A stretch of DNA of 64,000 nucleotides from Brevundimonas sp. Leaf363 (GTDB lineage Bacteria; Pseudomonadota; Alphaproteobacteria; Caulobacterales; Caulobacteraceae): the NCBI RefSeq assembly GCF_001424025.1, contig NZ_LMPZ01000002.1, positions 1 to 64,000 on the forward strand. The letters run 5' to 3'. Under the pieces are notes generated by a model. That model made no database searches and was not told where the DNA came from. It worked only from the letters and a program-made list of their open reading frames with translations. A program made the translations under genes and the position numbers. Of this stretch, positions 42,177-51,118 are shown piece after piece (within the stretch, counting starts at the first letter, position 1; the number at the start of each line of letters is the position of its first letter).

Positions 42177-42896
42177 ATGTCCTCGCCGCTGCTCGCCGAC
42201 CCGCGCCTGATCGTCGGTCTGGATCTGCCCTCGGTGGAGGCGGCTCGCGAGATGGTCGACCGCATCGGCAATGTGGTGACCTTCTACAAGATCGGCCTGA
42301 CCCTGCTGGCGCGACCCGGCGGCGTCGCCTTCGCCCATGAGCTGCGGGCGCGCGGCAAGGAGGTGTTCCAGGACTGGAAGCTGCACGACATCGGCGCCCA
42401 GGTCGAAGGCGCGGCGCGGGCGGTGGCCGAGGGCGGCTGCGACCTGCTGACCGTCCATGCCGAGCCGCAGGTCATGACCGGCGCGGTGAAGGGGCGGGGC
42501 TCCAGCGATACGAAAATCCTGGGCGTCACCGTCCTGACCAGTCTGTCGGACGGCGATCTGGTCGATCTGGGGTACGGATTCACGGCGCGCGATCTGGTGC
42601 TGAAACGCGTGCGGCAGGCGCTGGAATGCGGCGTCGACGGCATCGTCTCCAGCCCCCTCGAGGCCGCCGCCGCCCGCGCCCTGGCCGATGAGGCAGGACG
42701 GCCCGACTTCCTGATCGTGACGCCGGGCGTGCGTCCATCCGGCGCGGATCTGGGCGACCAGCAGCGGGTGGCGACGCCGGCGGCGGCGCTGCAGGCCGGC
42801 GCCTCGCATCTGGTGGTCGCCCGCCCCGTCATCGGCGACGAAAAGCCCCAGATGGCGGCGGCCCGCATCGCCGCCGAGATGTCGGCGATCCACTAG
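42177..42896 (+). CDS. pyrF: Orotidine-5'-phosphate decarboxylase
   Basis: A 239-residue TIM-barrel enzyme that converts OMP to UMP, the last step of pyrimidine synthesis. Motifs: LIVGLDLPS at the start, the catalytic DWKLHDIGAQV (D-x-K-x-x-D), LTVHAEP, VTPGVRPSG and VVARPVIGDEKP at the phosphate site. The size is as expected. GACAGGAG lies just before the ATG. Confidence 0.95.
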   Translation: MSSPLLADPRLIVGLDLPSVEAAREMVDRIGNVVTFYKIGLTLLARPGGVAFAHELRARGKEVFQDWKLHDIGAQVEGAARAVAEGGCDLLTVHAEPQVMTGAVKGRGSSDTKILGVTVLTSLSDGDLVDLGYGFTARDLVLKRVRQALECGVDGIVSSPLEAAAARALADEAGRPDFLIVTPGVRPSGADLGDQQRVATPAAALQAGASHLVVARPVIGDEKPQMAAARIAAEMSAIH

Positions 42897-42899
42897 GGC

Positions 42900-43523
42900 C
42901 TAGCGGTCGTCCAGGATGTCGTAGCAGCCGCAGCTGCGGTTGTAGTCGCCGTACCGGGTGCGGTCGCCATAGCCGTGATACCGGGCGCTGGGCGGGCGGT
43001 CGTCATTATAGCCATAGACGTCGCGATAGCCCTGGCGTGCGCTGTAGCCATAGCGGCCGCCGCGATCGTAGCCGCGATACGGCGCCTGATAGGCGTACGG
43101 ATTTCCGTACCGGTTGTAGCCGCTATAGCCGGTGTAGCCGCCGTAGCTGTAGCCGGAATATCCGCCGCCGGCCGCGTAACCGCGCGTGGCGAAACCGGCC
43201 ACGGCCTCGGGGCCGCGCGAATAGTTCGGCTGGCCCCAGGATCCCTGATAGTCGGGATAGGGGGGCGGCCCGTATTGCGGTTCGCCCCGGCCGTAGCCGC
43301 CGTAGGCCTGTCCGCCGTGGCTCTGGTCGTAACCCTGTCCGCCGTAGCCTTGGCCGCCGTAGCTCTGACCGTAGCCTTGGCCCCCGTAGCTCTGTCCGCC
43401 GTAACTCTGGCCGTAACCGCTCGAGTATCCGGCGGAATAGCCGGAGCCATAGCCCTGGGCCGCCGCCGGGGCGGCGATGGCGGCCAGAGCCGCCGCCGCG
43501 ATGATGATCGACAGTCGCCGCAT
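42900..43523 (-). CDS. Secreted Gly/Tyr/Gln-rich repeat protein
   Basis: 207 residues. Signal peptide MRRLSIIIAAAALAAIAAPA (AAA). Residues about 24-75 are tandem YGQSYGGQGYGG-type units, and the rest is YGY/YSGY-rich with few charged blocks. The C-terminal NRSCGCYDILDDR has a Cys pair. Likely a disordered surface or periplasmic protein. It lies just upstream, in genome order, of another such gene (43602), so the pair forms a local cluster. Confidence 0.72.
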   Translation of the reverse strand: MRRLSIIIAAAALAAIAAPAAAQGYGSGYSAGYSSGYGQSYGGQSYGGQGYGQSYGGQGYGGQGYDQSHGGQAYGGYGRGEPQYGPPPYPDYQGSWGQPNYSRGPEAVAGFATRGYAAGGGYSGYSYGGYTGYSGYNRYGNPYAYQAPYRGYDRGGRYGYSARQGYRDVYGYNDDRPPSARYHGYGDRTRYGDYNRSCGCYDILDDR

Positions 43524-43601
43524 GGCGCACTCCCTTCCCTGAACGGAATGGTTAATGCGTAGCGTGGCCGTTTCGTTCTGTCTTCACCTTATGCGCGGGG
43601 C

Positions 43602-44549
43602 TCAGCCGCGCTCGCCGGGCTCCTGGCGATAGGGAACGGCCGATCCGGGCGGCGGCAGGTCGCCATAGTAGCCCTGGTCGTTGCGGGCCGGAACGTAGTC
43701 CGGGATGTAGGGCTGGGCGTCCGGATACGGATAGCCCTGGCCCTGATCGCCGCCCTGGTCGGGATAGACGTAGACGCTCTCGGGTTGGACATAGACCTCT
43801 TCGCTGGAGGCTTCGTAGCTCGAGTAGGACGAGCCCCCACGGACCGCGCTGCTGGAATAGCCGCCCTGGTAGCCGTAGCCCCCGCCCTGGTAACCGCCGC
43901 CCTGGTAACCGCTGTCGTAGCCGTAGCCGCCGCCTTGCGGGTAGCCGCCCGAGTATCCGTCCTGATAGCCGTAACCGCCGCCGTGGCTCTCGGACCCGCG
44001 GCAGTCGCAGGGCGGCGGAGGCGGGGGAGCGGGCGGCCGGCACCCGCGATAGCAGGTGTCGGTGGTGCGGTAGTCGCGGCCGAAGCCCCAGACGCGATAG
44101 CCGTAGGGCCGGCTGATCGGGGCCGGGCCGCGCGTCTCGGCGTAGATGGGACCGCTATAGCCGCCGCCGTAACCGTCGTAGTCCCCATACGAAAAGCCGC
44201 CGCCGGCGCCGATGATGGTTCCGCCATAGCCGCCGCGACCCTGGAAGGCGCCGGTCGAATAGGCCCGCGCACCGCCATAGGCGCTGGCGTAGGCGCGCGC
44301 CGAGGCATTCACGTTGACGTTGATGTTGGTGTTTCCGCCATAGTGACCGCCGCCGTGCGGAGGCTGGGGGCGAGGCGGCTGGGGCGGGTGTCCGTCGCCG
44401 CCATGTCCGCCGCCGCCATGTCCGCCGCCGCCATGTCCGCCGCCACATGAGCTGCAGCCGCCGCCGCCGTGACCACCGCCGCTTCCGCCGGCAAGCGCGG
44501 GGCTGGCGGCCGCGAGGGCCAGAAGGGCGGCCAGGATCGGCAGGCGCAT
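43602..44549 (-). CDS. Secreted Gly-rich protein with GGHGGGG and YQGGY repeats
   Basis: 315 residues from ATG 44549. Signal peptide MRLPILAALLALAAASPALA, a CSSCGGG motif within GHGGGG repeats, then NTNINVNVNASARAYASAYG, an interesting strand-forming tract. A Cys-containing middle (DTCYRGCRPP, PCDCRGSES) and YQGGGY repeats follow, with an acidic end EEVYVQPESVYVYPD. Composition suggests a cell-surface structural protein. The gene is oriented like 42900-43523, with 78 bp between them, so they may be co-expressed. Confidence 0.7.
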   Translation of the reverse strand: MRLPILAALLALAAASPALAGGSGGGHGGGGCSSCGGGHGGGGHGGGGHGGDGHPPQPPRPQPPHGGGHYGGNTNINVNVNASARAYASAYGGARAYSTGAFQGRGGYGGTIIGAGGGFSYGDYDGYGGGYSGPIYAETRGPAPISRPYGYRVWGFGRDYRTTDTCYRGCRPPAPPPPPPCDCRGSESHGGGYGYQDGYSGGYPQGGGYGYDSGYQGGGYQGGGYGYQGGYSSSAVRGGSSYSSYEASSEEVYVQPESVYVYPDQGGDQGQGYPYPDAQPYIPDYVPARNDQGYYGDLPPPGSAVPYRQEPGERG

Positions 44550-44667
44550 GGTCAGTCTCCGGATTCGGAGGCGCACCCTATGGACCCCGGACGGCGCCCG
44601 CAGTCGTTCGCATCCCTGTGGGGCGTCTTAACCCTGTCCTTCGCCTGTCAGGGGGTTAGCTTGGCCG

Positions 44668-44904
44668 TCAGAAATCGACCGCCAGGCCCTTCTTCTCCCA
44701 GTCGCCGTAGCGCGTCGGTTCAGGCCCGCGCGGGCCGCCGTCTTCGGGCGGCAGATCGGCCGGCTGGGCCTGGCTGCGACGTTCGGCCGCCTCCAGCAGG
44801 GCCCGGCGCGCGACCTCGCTGAGCGGGCGATCGTCCCGTGCGTGCGGGACATCGGCGTTCAGGGCGGGGGTCTCTGCGGTCTCGGGGGTGGGATGTTCGG
44901 TCAC
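44668..44904 (-). CDS. DUF1674 / SDHAF4-like protein
   Basis: 78 residues, GTG start. The C-terminal motif [20 protein letters not shown] ending in VDF is the DUF1674 signature. Eukaryotic SDHAF4 uses the same motif when protecting flavinated SdhA during succinate dehydrogenase assembly; a similar role in Alphaproteobacteria is plausible but not shown here. The N-terminal half is acidic and likely disordered. It is divergent from the HtpX-like gene. Confidence 0.85.
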   Translation of the reverse strand: MTEHPTPETAETPALNADVPHARDDRPLSEVARRALLEAAERRSQAQPADLPPEDGGPRGPEPTRYGDWEKKGLAVDF

Positions 44905-44991
44905 AGGGCGGATGCCTTGAGGCAGGGGGCGGGGAGCGCCAGTTTAGGCGTCCAGAGGCGCGGGGTCACCCGCCTTCAAACGATCGGGCCG

Positions 44992-45936
44992 ATGAACCAC
45001 CTGAAGACCTTCTCCCTGCTGGCCGCCCTGACCGCCCTGTTCGGCGGTCTCGGCTACCTGATCGGCGGCGCCGGCGGCATGCTGATCGCGCTTCTGATCG
45101 CCGGCGGGATGAACCTGTTCAGCTACTGGAACGCCGACAAGATCGTGCTGAAGATGTACCGCGCCCAGCCAGTGGACGAGGCGCATCCCAACGCCGTGGT
45201 CCGCAACTATGTCGCCGATGTGCGCCAGATGGCGGCCGACGCGGGCCTGCCCCAGCCGGTCGTGGCGATCATCCCGCAGGATCAGCCGAACGCCTTCGCC
45301 ACCGGCCGCAATCCGGCCAACGCCGCCGTCTGCGCCACCACGGGCCTGCTGGACATGCTGACCCGTGACGAGGTTCGCGGCGTGATGGCGCACGAACTGG
45401 CGCATGTGAAGAACCGTGACACCCTGACCATGACGGTCACCGCCACCATCGCCGGCGCCATCGCCGCCCTGGCCAACTTCGCTCTGTTCTTCGGCGGCGG
45501 GGGCAGTGACGAGGAAGAGCGGCCGGGCGGAATCGTCGGCGCGCTGGCCCTGATGATCCTGGCGCCGATGGCCGCCGGTCTGGTGCAGATGGCCATCAGC
45601 CGCGCCCGCGAATACGAGGCCGACCGCGTCGGCGCCGAGATCGCCGGCGACCCGCAGGCCCTAGCCTCGGCGCTGGAGAAGATCGAGGCCTATGCGCGCG
45701 GGATTCAGAATCCGACGGCGGAGCGCAATCCCGCGTCCGGCCAGCTGTTCATCATCAACCCGCTGGCGGGAAAGGGCGCGGACAATCTGTTCTCGACCCA
45801 TCCGGCGACGGCGAACCGCGTGCGGGCGCTGCTGGAACGCGTCGGCGGCGCTGTGCGGCGTCCGGCCACCGCCTGGAGCGCGCCATCCGCCAGCACCGGT
45901 GTTCCGGTGACACCAAGCCCGGGGCCTTGGAGCTGA
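44992..45936 (+). CDS. htpX: HtpX-like M48 zinc metalloprotease
   Basis: A 314-residue inner-membrane protease that degrades misfolded membrane proteins. Two N-terminal spans (about 5-45), the active site [15 protein letters not shown] (HExxH), two more spans and the third zinc ligand in [29 protein letters not shown] is the usual C-terminal motif. The frame is open upstream of ATG 44992, but the membrane anchor starts here. The repeat element at 45953 follows directly. Confidence 0.95.
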   Translation: MNHLKTFSLLAALTALFGGLGYLIGGAGGMLIALLIAGGMNLFSYWNADKIVLKMYRAQPVDEAHPNAVVRNYVADVRQMAADAGLPQPVVAIIPQDQPNAFATGRNPANAAVCATTGLLDMLTRDEVRGVMAHELAHVKNRDTLTMTVTATIAGAIAALANFALFFGGGGSDEEERPGGIVGALALMILAPMAAGLVQMAISRAREYEADRVGAEIAGDPQALASALEKIEAYARGIQNPTAERNPASGQLFIINPLAGKGADNLFSTHPATANRVRALLERVGGAVRRPATAWSAPSASTGVPVTPSPGPWS

Positions 45937-45952
45937 CATCACAGATTGGCCG

Positions 45953-46119
45953 CCCTCTCCCGGAGGGAGAGGGCTTAAGGCTCCAAGAGCGAAGCGATTG
46001 GCCAAGCCGAAAGGGTGAGGGGTGCGCCCTGTCCTGTTAGGCCCCACCCCTCACCCTTTCGCGCAAAGACTGATCGCTACGCTCTCAGGCGCTCAAGTCC
46101 TCTCCCTCTGGGAGAGGGA
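45953..46119. repeat. Dispersed inverted-repeat element, family C
   Basis: A 167-bp imperfect palindrome. The left arm starts CCCTCTCCCGGAGGGAGAGG and runs through AGAGCGAAGCGAT to GAAAGGGTGAGGGGTG. The right arm is its inverted copy, ending CTCCCTCTGGGAGAGGG. Arms of roughly 75 bp leave a loop of about 15 bases. It ends 16 bases before the start codon of the GH53 gene, so it occupies that gene's promoter and leader position. Confidence 0.8.
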
Positions 46120-46134
46120 TGCTATGGTGACATC

Positions 46135-47259
46135 ATGACCCGCACCCTCAGCCTGACTCTCGCCGCCGTCCTCGCCGCTTCGACGGCGCATGCCGAGACC
46201 CCACGCTTCTACTTCGGCGCCGACCTGTCCTACGTGAATGAGATGGAGGACTGCGGCGCGGTTTACCGCTCGGACGGCGAGGCGCAGGACCCATACCGCC
46301 TGTTCGCCAGCCTGGGCACGAACCTGGTCCGCGTCCGCATCTGGAATGACGCCAAGTGGACGCCCTACAGCGACCTGGACGACGTCAAGGAAACCATCCG
46401 CCGGTCGAAGGAGGCGGGCATGCAGGTGCTGCTGGACTTCCACTATTCGGACGACTGGGCCGACGGGGACAAGCAGATCGTGCCGGAGGCCTGGCGGCCG
46501 ATCCGGGATGATGTCCCGGCGCTGTCGGCGGCGCTCTATGACTATACCCGCAGCGTGCTGGACGCTCTGGCGGCAGAGGGGCTGGACCCGGACATGGTCC
46601 AGGTCGGCAACGAGACCAATCCAGATCTGATGGGCGAGCTGGACTGGAAGACGGCGCGCCCGGGCATCGACTGGCAGCGCAACGCCGCGCTGTTCAACGC
46701 TGGGATCAAGGCGGTGCGCGATGCGGGCGCGGCTTCCGGCCATCCGGCGCGCGTCATGCTGCACATCGCCCAGCCCGAGAACGTCGAGCCCTGGTTCGCG
46801 GCCGCCAAGGCGCATGGCGTCACCGACTACGACCTGATCGGCGTCAGCTACTATCGCAAGTGGTCGACGAAGACCCCGGCCGAGCTCTACGACACGATCC
46901 GCCGCCTGCGCGGCGCCTATACGGCCGACGTTGTGGTGGTCGAAACCGCCTACCCCTTCACCGCCGAGGGCGAGGATGCCTCGCCGAACCTGCTGGGGAC
47001 CGACAGCCTGCTGGACGGCTACCCGGCGACCGAGGCGGGCCAGCTGAAATACATGACCGACCTGACCCAGGGCGTCATCGACGCGGGCGGCACGGGCGTC
47101 GTCTATTGGGAGCCGGCGTGGGTCTCGACCCGCTGCTCCACCCGCTGGGGCGTGGGCTCCAACTGGGAGAACGCGACCTTCTTCGACTGGACGCGCGGCA
47201 ACGAACCGACGCTGGCGGCCAGGTGGGCTCAGCAGAGCTATCGCTTCCCGCCACAATAG
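46135..47259 (+). CDS. GH53 arabinogalactan endo-beta-1,4-galactanase, secreted
   Basis: 374 residues. Signal peptide MTRTLSLTLAAVLAASTAHA. The GH53 barrel shows FGADLSYVNEMEDCGA, NLVRVRIWNDAK, LLDFHYSDDWADGDKQ, the acid/base Glu in VQVGNETNPDLM and the nucleophile in VVVETAYPFT. It degrades plant galactan side chains. No other carbohydrate genes are nearby. A family C repeat lies immediately upstream of the start, so the source of its promoter is unclear. Confidence 0.93.
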   Translation: MTRTLSLTLAAVLAASTAHAETPRFYFGADLSYVNEMEDCGAVYRSDGEAQDPYRLFASLGTNLVRVRIWNDAKWTPYSDLDDVKETIRRSKEAGMQVLLDFHYSDDWADGDKQIVPEAWRPIRDDVPALSAALYDYTRSVLDALAAEGLDPDMVQVGNETNPDLMGELDWKTARPGIDWQRNAALFNAGIKAVRDAGAASGHPARVMLHIAQPENVEPWFAAAKAHGVTDYDLIGVSYYRKWSTKTPAELYDTIRRLRGAYTADVVVVETAYPFTAEGEDASPNLLGTDSLLDGYPATEAGQLKYMTDLTQGVIDAGGTGVVYWEPAWVSTRCSTRWGVGSNWENATFFDWTRGNEPTLAARWAQQSYRFPPQ

Positions 47260-47329
47260 CGCCCTTGCATAAGAGGGCGTCCGGCCTTTTAAGCGCAGCC
47301 CTCTCCTCGACGCCGCCCGGACGCCAGCC

Positions 47330-48556
47330 ATGCCCCAAGACAAGAAGATCAAGAAGGTCGTGCTCGCCTATTCGGGCGGGCTGGACACCTCGATCATCCT
47401 GAAGTGGCTACAGACCGAATATCAGGCCGAGGTCGTCACCTTCACCGCCGACCTGGGCCAGGGCGAGGAGCTGGGCCCGGCGCGCGAGAAGGCCCTGAAG
47501 CTGGGCATCAAGCCCGAGAACATCTTCATCGACGACCTGCGCGAGGAGTTCGTGCGCGACTTCGTCTTCCCGATGTTCCGCGCCAACACCGTCTATGAGG
47601 GCCAGTATCTGCTGGGAACCTCGATCGCCCGGCCGCTGATCGCCAAGCGCCAGATCGAGATCGCCCGCATGGTCGGCGCCGACGCCGTCTGTCACGGCGC
47701 GACCGGCAAGGGCAACGACCAGGTCCGGTTCGAGGTCGGCTACTACGCCCTGAACCCCGACATCCACGTCATCGCCCCGTGGCGCGAGTGGGAATACCGG
47801 TCGCGCGAGGCCCTGATCGACTTCGCCGAGAAGAACCAGATCCCGGTCTCCAAGGACAAGCGCGGCGAGAGCCCGTTCAGCGTCGACGCCAACCTGTTGC
47901 ACTCGTCCAGCGAGGGCAAGGTGCTTGAGGATCCGGCGGTCGAGGCCCCCGAATACGTCCATATGCGCACCATCGCGCCCGAGGATGCGCCGGACACGCC
48001 GCACATCTTCACCCTCAGCTTCGAGCGGGGCGACGCGGTCGCGATCGACGGCGTGGCGATGTCGCCCGCCACCCTCCTGACCGAGCTGAACCGACTGGGT
48101 CACGACAACGGCGTGGGCCGTCTGGACCTGGTCGAGAACCGCTTCGTCGGCATGAAGTCGCGCGGTGTCTATGAGACGCCGGGCGGCACGATCCTGCTGG
48201 CCGCGCACCGGGGCATCGAGAGCATCACCCTGGATCGCGGCGCCATGCACCTGAAGGACGAGCTGATGCCGAAATATGCATCGCTCATCTACAACGGCTT
48301 CTGGTTCGCGCCGGAGCGCGAGATGCTGCAGGCCGCCATCGACCATTCACAGGCCAAGGTCTCCGGCGAGGTGCGGGTGAAGCTCTACAAGGGCAATGTC
48401 ACCATCATCGGCCGCACCAGCCCGCACAGCCTCTACGATCAGGACCTGGTCACCTTCGAAGAGGGCGTCCAGGCCTATGACCACCGTGACGCCGCCGGCT
48501 TCATCAAGCTGAACGCGCTGCGCCTGCGTGTCCTGGCGCGGCGGGACCAGCGCTAG
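47330..48556 (+). CDS. argG: Argininosuccinate synthase
   Basis: A 408-residue ATP-dependent ligase joining citrulline and aspartate in arginine synthesis. PP-loop motif [30 protein letters not shown], and substrate-binding [16 protein letters not shown]. The length is standard. ATG 47330 follows the GH53 gene by 70 bp; a weak GC hairpin with TTTT (about 47260-47290) between them may be the galactanase terminator. Confidence 0.97.
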   Translation: MPQDKKIKKVVLAYSGGLDTSIILKWLQTEYQAEVVTFTADLGQGEELGPAREKALKLGIKPENIFIDDLREEFVRDFVFPMFRANTVYEGQYLLGTSIARPLIAKRQIEIARMVGADAVCHGATGKGNDQVRFEVGYYALNPDIHVIAPWREWEYRSREALIDFAEKNQIPVSKDKRGESPFSVDANLLHSSSEGKVLEDPAVEAPEYVHMRTIAPEDAPDTPHIFTLSFERGDAVAIDGVAMSPATLLTELNRLGHDNGVGRLDLVENRFVGMKSRGVYETPGGTILLAAHRGIESITLDRGAMHLKDELMPKYASLIYNGFWFAPEREMLQAAIDHSQAKVSGEVRVKLYKGNVTIIGRTSPHSLYDQDLVTFEEGVQAYDHRDAAGFIKLNALRLRVLARRDQR

Positions 48557-48627
48557 CCTTCGTTTCGACAGCCTTGTTTTAGCCCGGCCCGCCGATCACG
48601 GTGGCCGGGTCTTCATCGGGAGTTCCC

Positions 48628-49089
48628 ATGCGTATCGCCTCTTCCCTGGCCGTGGCCGCCGCCCTGTTCGTCGCCGCGCCCGTCATGGCCCAGACCCCGC
48701 CGCCCGCCGCCGCCGAGGCGCCGATCTCGCCGGAAGAGGCCGCGCTGAACGTTAAGGCGCAGGCCTTTTCGGCCCGCATGCAGCAACTCGGGACCGAACT
48801 GGAGGCCGCTATCACGACCGGCGCCGGCGATCAGACCAAGACCATGGCTGACGTGGACGTCGTGCTGGGCCGCTATCGGCCCGAGGTGAATACCTTCGCC
48901 GATGACGTCGCGACGTTCCTGAACGGCGAGTCCGCCAAGTCGACCGATCCGGAAGAGAAGGCCGGTCTGGCCCAGGCCGCGACCAGCGCCAGCGCCTCGA
49001 TCCGGGGCATCCCCGATCAGGCTCGCGCCGGCATCCTGGAGCGCCTGACCAATCCGCCGGCCCCGGCGGCTCCGGCCGCGCCCCAGTAG
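48628..49089 (+). CDS. Secreted helical protein of unknown function
   Basis: 153 residues. Signal peptide MRIASSLAVAAALFVAAPVMA, then an Ala/Glu-rich helical domain (EEAALNVKAQAFSARMQQLG, ATSASASIRGIPDQARAGIL) and a Pro/Ala tail (PPAPAAPAAPQ). It shares the N-terminal helix pattern (AQAFSARM) with the next gene (AAAFEARM), suggesting a duplicated pair. Probably periplasmic. GGGAG precedes ATG 48628; the longer frame lacks a signal start. Confidence 0.65.
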   Translation: MRIASSLAVAAALFVAAPVMAQTPPPAAAEAPISPEEAALNVKAQAFSARMQQLGTELEAAITTGAGDQTKTMADVDVVLGRYRPEVNTFADDVATFLNGESAKSTDPEEKAGLAQAATSASASIRGIPDQARAGILERLTNPPAPAAPAAPQ

Positions 49090-49135
49090 CCTCGCCGCCA
49101 AGCCTTACCGCGATTTCACTTGTGGCCGGACGGCG

Positions 49136-49164
49136 TTCGGCGGACCTTTCGGGCGTCCGCCGAA
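49136..49164 (+). promoter_or_regulatory. Perfect 10-bp hairpin adjoining the ribosome binding site of the gene at 49175
   Basis: TTCGGCGGAC at 49136-49145 and GTCCGCCGAA at 49155-49164 form a perfect stem with a 9-nt loop. The ribosome site AAGGAG (49163-49168) begins inside the stem, so folding would partly hide it. It also lies where a terminator of the previous gene might be expected, but there is no T run. Confidence 0.5.
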
Positions 49165-49174
49165 GGAGCCCGCC

Positions 49175-49681
49175 ATGATCCGCGCCATCTCTCTTTCCGC
49201 CCTGCTGGCGGTCCTGCCCGTATCCACCGCCTTCGCCGCCGATGAGCCCGAGAGCGCCGCCGAGGCCGCGTTCGAGGCCCAGGCCGCCGCCTTCGAGGCC
49301 AGGATGGAGGCGGTCGAGCGACAGGCCGACGCCATTCAGGCCGACGACAGCCTGAGCGAGGAAGAACAGGGCGCCCGCATCTCGGCCCTGATGGCCGCGC
49401 ACCAGGGCGAGATCACCGCCTTCGCCGGCGCCGCCGCCGCCTTCGCCGCCGACGCCACCGCCGCCGCCATGGCCGATGTGGACGTGGCCGCCATCGTCGC
49501 GGAAGCCATGGATAGCCCCGAGGTCCAGCAAGCCATCGCCGGGGGTGTCGGCATCGCCGCCAACAGCGCCTGGACCCATCCCGACGCCGACCAGATGGTC
49601 ACCTACCAGCTGATGGCCCAGCATGCGCTCGACGAGGCCGGCATGGCGGCCGACGACGCCGAAGCGGCGGATCCGCATTAG
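49175..49681 (+). CDS. Secreted Ala/Glu-rich helical protein
   Basis: 168 residues. Signal peptide MIRAISLSALLAVLPVSTAF (AA), then coiled-coil-like helices (AFEARMEAVERQADAIQADD, SLSEEEQGARISALMAAHQG), a hydrophobic Ala stretch and ADVDVAAIVAEAMDSPEVQQ. The acidic C-terminus has several Asp. It resembles the gene at 48628 in layout. The function is unknown; likely periplasmic. A hairpin overlaps its ribosome site. Confidence 0.65.
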   Translation: MIRAISLSALLAVLPVSTAFAADEPESAAEAAFEAQAAAFEARMEAVERQADAIQADDSLSEEEQGARISALMAAHQGEITAFAGAAAAFAADATAAAMADVDVAAIVAEAMDSPEVQQAIAGGVGIAANSAWTHPDADQMVTYQLMAQHALDEAGMAADDAEAADPH

Positions 49682-49776
49682 GCGCTGATCCGCCAGCTCA
49701 TCCTGGCTCCCGTCGGGATTAGCGGTTTTGGGAAGCACGAGCTTGACGCTGGCTCGTCGCCGACCGAAGCGGGCCC

Positions 49777-50436
49777 ATGCCCGTCGATCCGCATCTCTAT
49801 CTGACCTTCCTGGCCGTCATGTCCGTGATGGCCGTCACGCCCGGCCCGGCCAATCTGTTCGCCATCGCGGCGGGCGTTGAGCGTGGGCGGCGCAAGGCGC
49901 TGCTGGGCGTGCTGGGGATGAACCTGGCGACCCTGGTCTGGTTCTGCGCGGCGGCCCTGGGACTGGGCGCGCTGGTGTCGGCCTTCCCCGGCGTGTTCCG
50001 CATCGTCGCGGTGCTGGGCGCCGCCTACGTGGCGTGGCTGGGGCTCAAGGCCTTTCACAGCGCGCTGAAGCCGGCGGCCCGGGCGCCCGCCGTCATCGCG
50101 ACCGACCCGGCGCCGTCGGTGCGCGGCGCGCGCACCGCGCTGATGGACGGCTTCATGGTTCAGATCGCCAATCCCAAGGCGGTCCTGTTCTTCACAGCCG
50201 TCCTGCCGCCCTTCATCGACGTCGCGCGGCCGGTCGCGCCGCAACTGGGCCTGTTCGCCGTGGCCATGATCGGCTTGGACGCCCTGTCGATGAGCGCCTA
50301 TGCGCTGAGCGGCGCCGCATTGGCCAGGCGGATGACAGAGCCGCGTTTTCGGCGCATCTTCGGGGTCTTCACCGGCGTACTTCTCTTATCGGCCGCTGTG
50401 ATGATTGTTTTGCGAATTGAGTGGGTTCCGACGTGA
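49777..50436 (+). CDS. LysE-family translocator (RhtB type)
   Basis: 219 residues, five to six spans. The family signature VMAVTPGPANLFAIAAGVER and the conserved GFMVQIANPKAVLFFTAVLP are both clear. These proteins export amino acids or their derivatives; the substrate is not predictable. It starts at ATG 49777, 95 bases after the preceding gene, and shows no overlap with its neighbours. Confidence 0.92.
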   Translation: MPVDPHLYLTFLAVMSVMAVTPGPANLFAIAAGVERGRRKALLGVLGMNLATLVWFCAAALGLGALVSAFPGVFRIVAVLGAAYVAWLGLKAFHSALKPAARAPAVIATDPAPSVRGARTALMDGFMVQIANPKAVLFFTAVLPPFIDVARPVAPQLGLFAVAMIGLDALSMSAYALSGAALARRMTEPRFRRIFGVFTGVLLLSAAVMIVLRIEWVPT

Positions 50437-50501
50437 TGGAACCCGCCTTGTTCATCCGCGGTTCAGCTTGGGACGCGTCGTCTGGCGCAAAGGAGTCTTC
50501 G

Positions 50502-51059
50502 ATGACAAAGACATGGATCCGGCCGGCCCTGCTGGCCACGGCGGCCGCGCTGGCCCTGGCCGCCTGCGCCACCCCGACCCCCTATCAGCCCGCCGGCTAC
50601 AACGGCCAGCGCGGCGGCTATGCCGAGCAGCGGCTGGAAGCCGACCGCTTCCGCGTCACCTTCGCCGGCAACTCGGCCACCTCGCGCGAGCAGGTCGAGA
50701 CCAGCCTGTTGCTGCGCGCCGCAGAGATCACCGTCGAGAACGGCGCCGACTGGTTCATGACCGCCAGCCGCGCCACCGACCGTGACGTCCGCTACCTGGG
50801 CGGCGTCAGCCCGTGGGCCCGGCGCGGCGGCCTTTACGGCGGCTACTGGGGTCCGTCGTGGCGCTACTACAGCCGCGGCTACTGGAGCCCCTGGGGCGAT
50901 CCGTTCGGCGACGACTTCGACGTCCGCGCCGTCGATCGCTACGAGGCCAACGCCGAGATCGTGCTGGGACGCGGGCCCAAGCCGGCCAACGATCCCAACG
51001 CCTTCGATGCGCGCGAGGTCATCGCCAACCTGGGCGGCCGCGTCGCCCGGCCTATGTAA
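50502..51059 (+). CDS. Putative lipoprotein, CC0125/CC1285-like
   Basis: 185 residues. ATG 50502 with AGGAG upstream. Lipobox ALAAC (Cys about 22), then RFRVTFAGNSATSREQVETS and LLLRAAEITVENGADWFMTA, a pattern seen in conserved lipoproteins of Caulobacterales (CC0125/CC1285 family). A Trp/Tyr/Gly-rich loop (YYSRGYWSPWGDPFGDDF) precedes the last strand. It is probably an outer-membrane-anchored protein. The function is unknown. Confidence 0.78.
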   Translation: MTKTWIRPALLATAAALALAACATPTPYQPAGYNGQRGGYAEQRLEADRFRVTFAGNSATSREQVETSLLLRAAEITVENGADWFMTASRATDRDVRYLGGVSPWARRGGLYGGYWGPSWRYYSRGYWSPWGDPFGDDFDVRAVDRYEANAEIVLGRGPKPANDPNAFDAREVIANLGGRVARPM

Positions 51060-51089
51060 GGCCTTCGTCTCATTGAGCGAAGCGTGAGA

Positions 51090-51113
51090 GGGCGGGCCGT
51101 GGGCCCGCCCTTG
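51090..51113 (+). terminator. GC hairpin between convergent genes
   Basis: GGGCGGGCC, loop GTG, GGCCCGCCC: a 9-bp stem followed only by TTGT. It lies between the stops of the lipoprotein gene (50502-51059) and the minus-strand gene at 51119, and may serve both directions. Confidence 0.5.
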
Positions 51114-51118
51114 TCACA

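Noticed and set aside
43785..44450. Plus-strand Val/Ala-rich frame (221 aa) opposite the Gly-rich secreted protein
   Set aside because: Hydrophobic-looking residues are the complement of Gly/Tyr codons; the minus-strand frame has a proper signal peptide.
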